64,000 bases of DNA from Platynereis dumerilii (Eukaryota; Annelida; Polychaeta; Phyllodocida; Nereididae): contig JAPTHN010000087.1 in the NCBI GenBank assembly GCA_026936325.1, forward strand, positions 1,126,423 to 1,190,422. Direction: 5' to 3'. Position numbers and translations under genes: made by a program. Of this stretch, positions 12,151-23,055 are shown in pieces (positions within the stretch are counted from its first letter, which is position 1; each line of letters begins with the position of its first letter). The notes below the pieces were generated by a model. The model searched no databases and was not told the DNA's origin. It worked only from the letters and a program-made list of their open reading frames with translations.

Positions 12151-12880
12151 TCAATGTTGCACTTCAATACAAAATGCACCAATGGAAACATTGGTTTTGT
12201 GGTAAACTGGATAGGATTAATCTTCTGAAATTTTCATATGACAGGCACAGGACATCCAAAAGCTGCCCCACGGAAGTTTTTGAAAAAAACAGTTAATGAT
12301 ACAGCAGATTTTGAATTGAAAACTCAAAATGTACGACTCAGCATCTGGAAGTGATGCATGTGAACCAAAACTGTCAAATTATGCGGCTTTTTGCTCACCC
12401 AAAGTAGAAAGACGTACAATCATCCCATATCAATACTCATAAATCTGAATAAAACATTGTTTTTGGAGATTTTGACAAAAGTCTCCTGTAGGGGGCGGGT
12501 CAGCATTGACACTTCAATTTTATTAATTTCATCCTCTTTAATTGTGGTTTGGTCAAATATCCCTTTTCCTCAAACCATCATGCTAGTAAAATTGAAAAAT
12601 TTCCTGGCTTATCAAAAAATATTGTGGAAGGAACAGCTTAGTTGTTGGAATTAGTGATCTGAGGAAATTGAATTTTTGTGACTTGCATTTTAAATGGTAA
12701 CCACGACGATTTAATTTGACACAAAAGTACTGCACTTGGAGATTTGAAAATTTTCATGAATGTACCTGATTGCAACTACTAGAAGTGTTCAAACTTTCAT
12801 CTTGATATTTTTAGAGGAAGTGTTATTTTTGGAAGTGTGCGTTTTTAAGTGTGAGCAGTTTAGATATTATGTTAAAGCTA
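12151..12880. other. AT-rich spacer between two tandem arrays
   Basis: No gene is visible. CTCCTGTAGGGGGCGGGTC near 12,482 resembles the TAGGGGGCGCT core of the 175-bp repeat that follows, so the stretch may be an eroded edge of that array. Confidence 0.4.
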
Positions 12881-15590
12881 CAGTTGGTAAATTTGGAAAA
12901 AATTATAAATTTTAAAGTATTTTTATTTTTGCCAAATGAAATTCCTTAAAATTTCACCATTTCCTTCAAAATGTAGGGAGCGTCTGCAAACATAATCTAC
13001 CCCTATACCATGTTTGGCGCCGGTGGCAATAAGGGTGGTGAACCCCTAACATTTTCATAAATAAGTAGATATATATATCAAAGCAAAATTGATAACATTT
13101 TAAAACTTGTATTATTTTTTTTAGTAGAATTCATGAATTTCCATGAATTTTCACCATTTTCTTCAAAATTTTGGGGGCCAAAAGTGTGATAATCCCCCTA
13201 GTTTTCTTTTCATGAACGATTAGATATATGTCGAAGCTACATTTTAATAAAATTAGAAAAATAAATCAATGTGGGAAGTATTTTATTTTTGGCAAAATTC
13301 ATGAAATTCCTTGAATTTTCATCACTTTCTTTAAAATGGAGGGGGTGCCAGTGGCGTAACTGGGGGGTCTGGAATGGGGGGGGTGGGGGGGCACCTTGGG
13401 GGCACGCGATGCTCTGGGGGGGCACCCACTATACTAATTGTATATTTTTGTCAGAGTTGGGAAGTTCATATGGAGGGGGGGCACCTTTGGGGGCACAGGT
13501 CCAATATGTGGGGGTACGTGCCCCCCTGTGCCCCCCATAGGGACGGGCGCTGATGGCCCAAGGGTGAACCCCAAACTTTTTTTAAAGGAATAATAAGTAT
13601 AGGGGGCACTTGATGCCAAAAGGGTGGTGAACCACAAGCTTTTTAACATGAAGAAGTAGATATCTGTAAAGGCTACATTTGATAACATTTTGAAAATTTA
13701 TCAATGTGGGAAGTATTTTATTTTGGCTAAATGCATGATATTGCTTAAAATTTCACCCATTTTATTAAAGAAATAGGGGGCACTGGTGGCCAAAAGGATA
13801 GTGAACCTCGGATTTTAAGATGAATAAGTAGGTATATATATGTATAAGCTACAATTGATAAAAATTTTGGAAAATTTATCAACGTGGGAAGTATTTTATT
13901 TTTGGCATTGTTCATGAAATTCTTTAAAATTTTACCATTTTCTTCAAACTGTAGGGGGCGCTGGTGGCCAATTTGGTGGTGAACCCCTTATTTTGTTTCA
14001 TGAATAAGTAGATATATATAAGAGCTACAATAAATAAAATTTTGGGAAATTTATCAGCGTCGGAAGTATTTTATTTTTGGCATTGTTCATGAAATTCCCT
14101 AAAATTTTATCATTTTCTTCAAACTGTAGGGGGCGCTGGTGGCCAATTTGGTGGTGAACCCCTTATTTTGTTTCATGAATAAGTAGATATATATAAGAGC
14201 TACAATTTATAAAATTTTGGAAAATTAATCAACATGGTAAGTATTTTATTTTTGGCGTTGTTCATGAAATTCTTCAAATTTTTACCATTTTCTTCAAACT
14301 GTAGGGGGCGCCGGTGGCCAATTTGGTGGTGTACCCCTTATTTTGTTTCATGAATAAGTAGATATATATAAGAGCTACAATAGATAAAATTTTTGAAAAT
14401 TTATTACGGTGGGAAGTATTTTATTTTTGGCATTGTTCACGAAATTCTTCAAAATTTTACCATTTTCTTCAAACTGTAGGGGGCGCTTTTGGCCAATTTG
14501 GTGGTGAACCCCTTATTTTGTTTCATGAATAAGTGGATATATATAAGACCTACAATAAATAAAATTTTGGAAAATTTATTACATTGGGAAGTATTTTATT
14601 TTTGGCATTGTTCATGAAATTCTTCAAAATTTTACCATTTTCTTCAAACTGTAGGGGGCGCTGGTGGCCAATTTGGTGGTGAACCCCTTATTTTGTTTCA
14701 TGAATAAGTAGATATATATAAGAGCTACAATATTTAACATTTTGGAAAATTTATCAACGTGGGAAGTATTTTATTTTTGGGATTGTTCATGAAATTCCCT
14801 AAAATTTCACCATTTTCTTCAAACTATAGGGGGCGCTTTTGACCAAAATGTGGGTGAACCCCTAATTTTGTTTCATAAATAAATAGATATATGTGAGCGC
14901 TACAGTTTATAAAATTTTGGAAAATTTATTGATGTGGGAAGTATTTTATTTTGGCAAAATACATGAAATTCCATTAAATTTTATAATTTTTTTCAAACTG
15001 TAGGGGGTGCTGGGGGCCAAAATAGTGATTAACCCCTAATTTTTTTTCATGAATAAATATGTATATGTATCAGCTGCAATTTGAATTTTTTTGAAAAATT
15101 TATTAATGAGGGAATATTTTTTTTTTTGGCCAAATTCTTCTAATTGCCAAAAATTTCACCATTTTCTTCAAAATGTAGGGGGCGCTGGAGGCCAAGAAAG
15201 GCTGGTGACCCCCTAATTTTTTTTCATGACTAAAAAGGTATATATATAAGCTATATGTGGGAACTTTATGAAAAATTTATCAATGTAGGAAATATTTTAT
15301 TTTTGGCCATATTCATCAAATTACTGAAAATTTCACAAATTTACCCAAAATATAGGGGGCGCTCATGGCCAATAGGGTAAACTGAACCCTTTATTTTTTC
15401 AATTAATGAGTAAACATATGTATAAACTACACGTGAGCAATTTTTGAAATTTTTATCAATGCAGGAAATATGTCTTTTGAGCAATTATTTAAAGATAGTC
15501 CCAAAATTCAACAATCTCCAATCTAGGGGGCGCTATCTAGGTGAAAATGCTGGTGACAAACACTTTTTTTTTCAAAAATGTTTTCTTTGT
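12880..15590 (+). repeat. 175-bp tandem repeat, about 15 units
   Basis: The landmark TAGGGGGCGCTGGTGGCCAA recurs at 13,951, 14,126, 14,301, 14,476, 14,651 and 14,826 with an exact 175-base step. It continues with drift to 15,523 and leftward to about 12,972. Each unit carries TGGTGAACCCCTTATTTTGT, ATGAATAAGTAGATATATAT and GGGAAGTATTTTATTTTTGG. The central units are the most alike and the edges the most diverged, the usual pattern of unequal exchange. A MITE interrupts it at 13,349-13,552. No conserved open frame runs through the units. Confidence 0.9.
13349..13552 (-). mobile_element. CAGTGGCGT-family MITE in the 175-bp array
   Basis: It runs from CAGTGGCGTAACTGGGG to the complement of CAGCGCCCGTCCCTATGGGG. 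Its reverse complement aligns with 7,613-7,797. The GGGGG runs make it stand out from the AT-rich array. The right edge is uncertain because both the MITE and the array contain GGGCGCT. Confidence 0.65.
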
Positions 15591-15668
15591 CACTAAATGT
15601 ACAAGTGTGCAAAATTTCATAAGATAATCAACGTCAGAAGTGTTTCAAGGGAATAGTAGCATTCGTCT

Positions 15669-15960
15669 TTAAATGTGACTAAGCATTTAGATAAAATAAT
15701 ACTATAAAATATATTTAAGTCCCATTTAACAAAGTGTGCACTCACCTATTTGCAATGTAAACCTAGGAGCAAAAGCTCCTCTCTCCCAGAGAGTTTGTAG
15801 CAGAATGACAGCCTGCCTCTGTCACATGACCAAAGTTTGAAACACTTAGCCAAGTGACAGCCAGGTGTCTCTGCGAAAACAAATGTTGTTTGGTGCTGCT
15901 CCAAGTGGACAACACACCAAGAATAATCAACCAATTCCACAAGTTTAAGTACAGGTAACA
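15669..15960 (-). repeat. 3' LTR, inner part
   Basis: After the duplicated TTAA (15,669-15,672), 288 bases match 32,424-32,711 with two differences seen. The inner edge ends CAGGTAACA on the plus strand, so the LTR begins TGTTACCTG on the element strand. Together with 6,277-6,764 it gives 776 bp, the length of the 5' LTR. Confidence 0.93.
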
Positions 15961-15985
15961 TATACCCCCCTAAAAAAAGATGGTG
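15961..15985 (-). other. Polypurine tract next to the 3' LTR
   Basis: On the element strand the bases just before the LTR read TTTAGGGGGGTATA, a G-rich purine stretch in the position of the plus-strand primer of LTR elements. It directly abuts TGTTACC. Confidence 0.6.
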
Positions 15986-16056
15986 ACCTCACCAACTCGA
16001 CCCACAGCAAAAGATGCTAACGTCAAGACAAGAACGAAAGAAACAAGAAAAAACAA

Positions 16057-17013
16057 CTAATCATTCAATAAAGACAGAAGAGAACTCACTAACTCAAATT
16101 TCTCTCGCTGTGACAGAACATTAAGCTGAAAATCTGTGACGTATTCACCAGATGTCATCCATGCTGGTCTCACAGTTCTGACCGACCGTCTTGGTGCAGG
16201 CACTGGCCTATCCATTTGCATCACTTCTTCAGATGCTGGATCTTCTTGCTCTTGCTGACCTCTGACCGGCTCCACCACTTCGTGACCCACGGCACCTCCT
16301 TCATCAACTTCAACATTTTCTTCGTCCACATAATCAATGCCTTCGGTGTACATGTCAGCAACTGACCTCATATCTGCTTCCTCATCAGACTCACTTTCAG
16401 CTCCGTCTAATGGAATTTTGTCCTCAATGGGCAACAGCAGATTCCTATGCAGCTTTCTGATCTTGCCTTTCCCTACTTCCTTCTTCACGCTGTACACTGG
16501 GACGTCCGGATGGCATTCAACTATGACGTAAACTTCCTCTTCCCAAAAATCTTCCAGCTTGTGCTTTCCTTCTCCAAACCGAACTCTCTTCACCAAAACT
16601 CTATCCCCTGACTCTAACTTACGACCTCTAAGATGCGAATTGTATCTACCCAACATTTTGCTTCCTTAAGCCTTTTTTCAAGGTTCGCAACATACTCAGA
16701 GTAAGAAGAAGATGACTGAGAGGGATGATTGAGACCCAGAACCAAATCTATGGGAAGACGGGGCTTCCGACCAAACATGAGCTCGAAGGGAGCAAAACCG
16801 GTGGTATCATGCTTTGTACAATTGTACGCATGTACCATTGGTAACACATAATCTTTCCACCTAGATTTCTTCTCCATTGGCAGCGTCCCCAACATAGACA
16901 ACAAAGAACGATTCATGCGCTCGCACTGGCCATTTGACATAGGATGATATGGCGTCGTGTGCGACCGCTCAATGCCTAATAACTGGCATAACTCAGCAAT
17001 GACTTTGGACTCA
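16057..17013 (-). pseudogene. Ty3/gypsy integrase, C-terminal portion (fossil)
   Basis: The translated minus strand shows the end of the integrase core (HTTPYHPMSNGQCERMNRSL, containing the catalytic-glutamate region), then the GFAPFELMFGRKPRLP block and a C-terminal part with GDRVLVKRVRFGEGKHKLED and an acidic tail. Integrase joins the element DNA to the host chromosome. The core continues at 27,175 on the other side of the 10.15-kb insertion. The part is broken by that insertion and is not functional as it stands. Confidence 0.88.
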
Positions 17014-17048
17014 GACCGCTTAAACCCCCCCACTCTTCTCACTAAATC

Positions 17049-17198
17049 CCCCCAGTCTCACTTTGTCTCACTCTGTCTCACTTTGTCTCACTTTCCCACA
17101 AAGTGAGACTCAAGTGAGACTCAAGTGAGACTCAATTCGGGCAAGTGAGACAAGTGAGACTGAACTGAGACAAAGTGAGACTGAACTGAGAGGGGGGT
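17049..17198. repeat. Imperfect hairpin of GTCTCACTT / AAGTGAGAC repeats
   Basis: Four GTCTCAC repeats after CCCCCCA are followed by seven GTGAGAC-type repeats ending TGAGAGGGGGG. The block can fold on itself. It lies 30 bases inside the left edge of the 10.15-kb block. Scattered GTGAGAC motifs recur near its other end (26,945-27,005), so these may be subterminal repeats of that block. Confidence 0.6.
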
Positions 17199-17406
17199 TT
17201 CAGGGGGGTTTTTGTACGAAATTAAACACTGAATATTTGCATTTATTTGTTTCTTGGATGTTAATAATTCATAAAATTAATAAATTATTTTGTTAATATC
17301 AATATATAACAGTCACCAAAATTTAGAAATCTGAATTGTGTCAATTCAATTGATGTTTAAAACTGTGTCAAGTTCGAAACTAATTTTGCTGGCACTCATT
17401 GACAAC

Positions 17407-20400
17407 ATGGACTATCCACAACAATGTCATGCTGCTCTTCATGCTCTTCCTGACAGTTCTTCGTTTTGTGGAAATACTGCAGCTGTCAGTAGTAAGCCAA
17501 GGTATGTGAATTGATTGCATCATTGTTTAATGAATTTTGTGAGCCCTGTGATAAACGTTTTTCCTTTGTTGTTATTGTCTGTTTGACCCAGTAACGTGAT
17601 CTGAACAATACTGCCGATTTTTATGCCACTGCCAGCGTAGATGCAACATCCATCAGGGAAGGGGCACAACAATTTTCAAGTCTCTAACTGTTAAATTGAC
17701 ACAGACAGGTGATTTTGATTGCAATGCAAACAGTCGAAAGATATAGGCCAATAGGCCAACACACATTGTGTCAAAACGGCATTAACCAAAAATGGTTCGT
17801 CCGAGAAATTACTGCGGCACAAAATAATTGTTTAAAAATCCAATTTTGATGCAATCAATGTGCAATTTTGACACAGAGTTGTCAACTATATTTCCCAGCT
17901 TCGTCGTGAAGCGCGTAAAGATATCTTCAACAGATTTTTTTTGGCGGCTGTCTGAAGTTGGACATTAAAAAAACTGTTTTATCTCAGGTCAGAGGGTCGT
18001 GTAATAAAAACGGCTGAGTCGAATTTCATGCCGTGTTCAGCGAAGACGCAGCAGGTATCCAGCAACATGCTGTGAAAATTTTAGATTTGTATCTTAAAAA
18101 CTGAGTGATTTGTTCCATTTTTACTGCAATGGAAATGGTTTTTACAAGGCCTTTTTTTTCCTGTGTCAAATGACGCTGTCATTTTCGGGAAACCCCCGGG
18201 AATCCCCGTCAAAATTGGGTTAAATGTCCCTCACAACCAGGGCTTTCGAGTCCGAGTCGGGGTCGGAGTCGAACTTTGACTTTCAGGTGGAGTCGGAGTC
18301 GAAAATTAAATTGATGACTCCTGACTCCTACAAATAATCAAAATAATTTACAAAAACACAATTACAAAAATTTGAAAGGTTTCTCAAAATTTCTTATAGA
18401 AGTATTCATATACAAAATCCAATGAAAACTTTGTCGAACTACTTTTTCTCCCCTGTTAATCATGTAATATTTGTGTGCAATAATGCCAATAAGGGGAGTC
18501 GGGAGTCGGAGTCACTTTTCAGAAAGCCAAAGGAGTCGAGAGTCGGAGTCGGTTCAGTAGTAAACACCCGACTCCAAAGCTCTGCTCACAACAATAAAAA
18601 GATAATCTTAACCACTTTTTTGTTGATATCTCACAAGCTAACACAATTTTGTAAAACCGGTTGACTAACACAGAAAATCACAAACACAGGTTTGAGTTAA
18701 CCCACTCGTTGATACAATCCGGTACAGATGGTGATTGTGATTTTTGAAAGAGAAATTAGCCTTCAATTAATAGCTTTCGCAATCCATAATTGACTGTTAA
18801 TAAAGCAGATTTATCAAATTTATGCATATTTTTTTCTGAATTACGACCTCGAAGAGTCACACATGTGTATTGGTCACTGCGCCGAAACTATTGCTCCTGT
18901 ATAAAATAAATTATGATATCATATGGCTAGCCGAAATACTCGCTCCTCATTGGCTGACAGCCGTGCCATATTCTACGATATTGCACGCATGTTATTGCAC
19001 GCTCATGAATTTTAACACGTAAGCGATTGGACGGACCTGAGAGGAAGCACCAGATTTGAGTGCTGCTGTAGCCACAAGCATACAAAAAGATTGTTTTTTT
19101 TTCAATTTTACAAAAAAATGCACTGCACGGTAGGGCTGTGCCGATGCGACGATTATCGCCGACAATCGTCGCCAAAAGTTTCGATTTCGATCATCTCCAC
19201 AAAATAACTAAAAATCGATTTTCAGCTGAATGAAGAATTCATGATACATGGCTGTATTTGGTATCGTTTTGAAGCTTTTGAGGAGCTGAACACCATCGTG
19301 CTATCTGTGATGTTCTTATCTGTGCATATGCCACACTGCCAGCCATGAAAGATATTTCACAAATTAGAAATTAAGTTTTACTGCTGCAAGTCTGCATCCA
19401 TGTTGAATTTATAGACTTCGGAGACGGAACTTTATCTAATAGACTAATACACATCTGTTATTTATTTACAACTGTACTGAGACGCATGGTTTTAAAGAAG
19501 TCAACTCTATCAGTAGTTACATTGAATTAATACATTATAATTATGAATAATATTAAGTTAATCAAATTGATTCATATACTATATTTCCTTTTCCTTCCAG
19601 CAAAAAGTCTGTTGGTCCTGGTCATTGTAATTTTAACACCATGGATATTCATCGAGAGTCAAGGAATTCATATAATTATGCTGATCTTGACATTCTAAGT
19701 AAAAATCGATTTAAAATCGATAATCGAATCGAAATACAAGTCGATTAATCGATTTCAGAAAATGTTTCGATTGCACAGCCCTACTGCACGGGAACGGAAG
19801 CAGGTAGGAAGATGCTGTTTGCGGCAAAAGATGCATCTATTAAAGGGCTAGTCGGATATCAAGTTTTTGTACTGGTTATATATTATTTATATATTTTTGC
19901 AGTGATATAACAAAAATGTGAAAACACCCATTTCTCCATCATTTTCCTTCTAATGTTATGCTAAGCTATTGAATGTGAACAAAAAGAAATATGAGATTGT
20001 ATAACATGATATTTGTCATATCACCATTTTCAAATTGCAGTTATTTTGGCATAATTATGAAGATAAAAATTGCAAAAAATAAGAAAAAGTCTCCTATCAC
20101 GTTTCGGTCAATTTTGGACCGTGTTTAATGAAGCTTGCCAGCTACTTGCATAATAATTCTTCCTGTACCATATTCTTCATCAAATATGATCCGATATATT
20201 TAAACTATTTTTAAATGTTTATAAAAGCAAATTAAGCAATAAATTCTTACTTCTGGAGTTCTGGAGTAGAATTGCTGCTGAAAGCCGAGGGTATGCTGCC
20301 GCGCACTGCGCGCAGCCTATATTTATTTTTACATACATCCATTTTATAAAATTTTTCTGTCTAACAAGAATCCTTTCGCTATGACAAAAGGACCTGGTGC

Positions 20401-21321
20401 CTGTTTGTCAGACCAAATGTCTGACAGAGGCTTGATGATCTTCCAATTTTAAGCATGGGCACAAATTTTTTTAATTTCCATTAGACATCAATTGCATAAA
20501 TACTTTGGCATGGCCAGGTAATATAGTGAGGGGCAGGGAGCAGCTGGATAGCAGCAACAAATCGCTTGATTAAGAAATTTTTTAACTTTTATGACAAAGG
20601 GTTAAAGTTATTCTTTCTTGAAAATACTATAATCGATGGAAGCATGTGATTCTGATAGCAAAATGAGACATAAAAGATAAAAATCAAATGCTGAAGAGTG
20701 TTTGGCCGTATAGCTTCGGAAAAGTAAACCTGCAAATTTTGAATTTCGGTTGATTCATATTGTTCATTACTGTAGACCTTCAATTGACACAAATATATAG
20801 CTGGCTCTGATACAATCAAATTTTCCTATTTTTTCAGATGAAAACTTCGAGGCCGTTCAGCTTTGTTATGCGGACATCATCAGGTGATGTATCATCTTAA
20901 CTTTCGATTTCATAATAACATTTTGATAACATTTCATTAAAAATTGTGTTGCTGTTAATTTTCTTAGTTTTAGAGGAACTGCAAGCACTGTGCCACATTG
21001 AGAATTCTGCTTTTGATTTTAACTGGAAATTTGTAAAATTTTTACGTGATCAAGGCAAAACCATTACTATCACTTCCTTTAACTTGTGCTATAGTAATAA
21101 TATGTCCTTATAGTCATTGTCACAGTATGAATAAGAACTCACTAAGTCACATTTACTAGTGTTCGATTTAGCAAAACTTTTTATCTTCACCGAAATTTGA
21201 CAAAAACTTTTCAATTTCAGGCTTTACGTCAGCAAGAAGGCTCAAGTGTAAAACATGTCAACTGCCCTGGGCTCCAAAGCTGTTCGAATTCGTCCCAACC
21301 CATTCTCCTACTAATTTACCG
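17407..21321 (+). CDS. Candidate four-exon small gene, unrecognised (89 aa)
   Basis: Four exon-like segments have canonical splice signals and matching phases: 17,407-17,501 (ATG start, donor GTATGT), 19,601-19,698 (acceptor TTCCTTTTCCTTCCAG, donor GTAAAA), 20,838-20,883 (acceptor TTTTTTCAG, donor GTGATG) and 21,221-21,321 (acceptor TCAATTTCAG, stop at 21,249-21,251, then donor GTAAGT). The product starts MDYPQQCHAALHALPDSS and ends ADIIRLYVSKKAQV. I recognise no domain, signal peptide or membrane segment. The second exon lies inside a hAT MITE (19,131-19,783), so if real it is an exonised transposon piece. The stop lies 70 bases before the last donor, which would favour decay of the message. 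It may be chance; only transcript data could settle it. Confidence 0.3.
18238..18584. mobile_element. hAT-type MITE, 347 bp
   Basis: The ends are CAGGGCTTTCGAGTC and the complement of CAGAGCTTTGGAGTC. An 8-bp direct repeat CTCACAAC flanks it at 18,230-18,237 and 18,585-18,592. The 8-bp duplication and the CAGGG-type end are hAT hallmarks. GAGTCGGAGTCG motifs are concentrated near both ends. It has no coding capacity. Confidence 0.88.
19131..19783. mobile_element. hAT-type MITE, 653 bp
   Basis: It runs from TAGGGCTGTGCCGATGCGAC to TTCGATTGCACAGCCCTA. A perfect 8-bp direct repeat CTGCACGG lies at 19,123-19,130 and 19,784-19,791. Subterminal segments are rich in TCGATTTT/AATCGA. The middle holds no transposase frame but does contain the exon-like segment 19,601-19,698. 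Confidence 0.88.
19850..20330 (+). repeat. Diverged copy of a repeat also at 22,148-23,055
   Basis: It shares ATCACGTTTCGGTCAATTTT, GTACCATATTCTTCATCAAA and a GCTGAAAG...CGCAGCCTAT end with the later copy. The two are clearly old. The end resembles the border of the small element at 9,439-9,858. Confidence 0.6.
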
Positions 21322-22147
21322 GTAAGTTTTAGTGAGAGGGAAGCACTCATAATTGGTGTAGATTTTATCGGACCAACTTCCATAATATTATAAAGTTGAT
21401 TTAACATGTACACGTATGCAATTGCAAAATGATTTCATGTTTTCGTCATCATGTTATCCAGAATAATTCACAATTTTGATTTTCTTTATAAGTTGATTAG
21501 TATGTCACTAGTGTGCTCCTGGACAAAATGCAAGGTTGAAAAAATTTTACTAATGCAGCATGAAATTAAAGGGCTTTAGTTTCGTATCCATGCAATAATG
21601 TAAATAATTTTCCCGGAAATATAAATTTTTCACACCCATTATGTAAGATATGTATATAAATGTGTAGATGGCATTTATAAATAAATGAAAAAAAATCAGA
21701 TCAGTAAATTGTGCATTATGAAGCATAATTGGTTAATTTAAAAATCTGAAAATCTCATATTATTTTCAATTTTTATATCACTGTCAACACTTGGAGTTGT
21801 TGCAAACTCACTTAGACTTTTATTTGCCATTCAGCCCTTTAACACTGCTAGAACAAATAAAATGTGACAAACTAAGGAACCATACAGGATTTAGCGGAGG
21901 TTGATATCTTTTTCATGTAATTGAGGGTCACAGTTCTTATTCTTCATGTGAGTGTTACAGAGGTTTGAAATTAGGCAGCACATACATGAATTAAAATGCA
22001 TGGGTCTTTTAACACTGCAGTTTTGGATGTAAAAACTAATGAATATGCAAGGAACTTCCTGGAACCAATGTTTTGATAAATGTCTACAAACGATATTAGT
22101 ACAAGTGACCTAAGATTGACATAGAAAATATCAAGTTTGATTTTTAC
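20331..22147. other. AT-rich stretch with exon-like segments only
   Basis: Apart from candidate exons three and four I see no domain, repeat or element end in this stretch. Confidence 0.4.
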
Positions 22148-23055
22148 CCTCAGCACTGTTTATTGCTGAGGGTATTGTAGTTACAATGGAAAAGCATTGT
22201 CCATTCAAATGAAGTTCGAAAAATGAAGGGGGCATCCTAATTTTACAATCCTTTTCTCGTGCAGAATTATTTAACAAAAGAATAATGACGCTTCGTAATA
22301 ACACGCAAGCTACAAAAATTCATAACTGAAAATTATTTTTTTAATGCCCCATGATTCCTTCAAGTTTGGGGTTAGACCTCTGAAATTTTGCATGAAGATG
22401 TCCAAATTACCTGTTTAAATTACCTAACATTTTAGGATTTCTGACATTTTTCTGGAATTTTGGTTTCTCTCAAATTATTGGCAAGGAATTAATTGGTAAA
22501 CTTCAACAAATGTTATAAATAAATATAATACTTAGTAACTTTTATGGCCATTACAAGGTTGATTGCAAATTTTTAAAAAGTTTAAATGCGCTAAAATGTG
22601 AAATTTCCTCACCATTTTCCTTTCTAATGTTGAATATGACAAAATAAAAAATGAGAGTGCATGTATACTTGTCATATAACCATGTTCAATGTGAAAATAT
22701 TTCAAAATAAGAAGTCTGTAATCACGTTTCGGTCAATTTTAGACCTTGTTTAACCACATTTTCAAGCTGCTTAGTGGATTATACTTTTCGTACCATATTC
22801 TTCATCAAAGGTGGGGACATATATTTTGACTATCATGTCATGTGTGTAAAAAAAATATAATTATACGACTTATTATGGTTTGCAATGATTAGAAAATATA
22901 CATATACATCTCTGCAATCAATCAAGTCACCTATGACATCATTGAACCAAAATATAATGTTTTTCAAATTGCTTGTAAAAAAAAACACAATTTGTATCAG
23001 CAGCAGAATAGCTACTGAAGGCGGGGCATATACATGCTGGTGCACCCTATGTTTT
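22148..23055 (+). mobile_element. Old non-coding element with ACCCTCAGC end
   Basis: It begins with the small hairpin ACCCTCAGCACTGTTTATTG followed by CTGAGGGT, and ends near CTACTGAAGGCGGGGCATAT. The right 450 bases align with 19,850-20,330. Open frames of 70-98 residues on the two strands overlap each other and show no domain. Confidence 0.5.

Larger units (their letters stand above)
6765..15668. mobile_element. 8.9-kb TTAA-flanked non-coding element with TIRs
   Basis: It starts AGACGAATGCGGGTATTCTC and ends with the complement of AGACGAATGCTACTATTCCC, a 20-bp terminal inverted repeat with 16 matches. It is flanked by TTAA at 6,761-6,764 and 15,669-15,672, and the unoccupied LTR at 32,420-32,423 has a single TTAA. 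No transposase-like frame is visible. The body is a MITE, a 155-bp repeat pair, a 2.1-kb 18-bp minisatellite, a SINE, a 175-bp array and another MITE. TTAA targets are used by piggyBac and some other superfamilies. The TIR sequence does not let me assign one, and its size is unusual for a non-autonomous element. Confidence 0.85.

Noticed and set aside
10014-12296. Long open frames (up to 462 codons) with MHRERE-, QGEGDA- or LSLCIS-type repeats on both strands
   Set aside because: All follow from a stop-free 18-bp repeat read in different frames. They overlap one another on both strands and have no non-repeat domain.
6765-15668. piggyBac or Polinton assignment for the TTAA element
   Set aside because: TTAA fits piggyBac, but the ends do not look like CCC-type piggyBac ends and no transposase is present. 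A Polinton would need polymerase, integrase and capsid genes and 6-bp duplications, none of which are seen.
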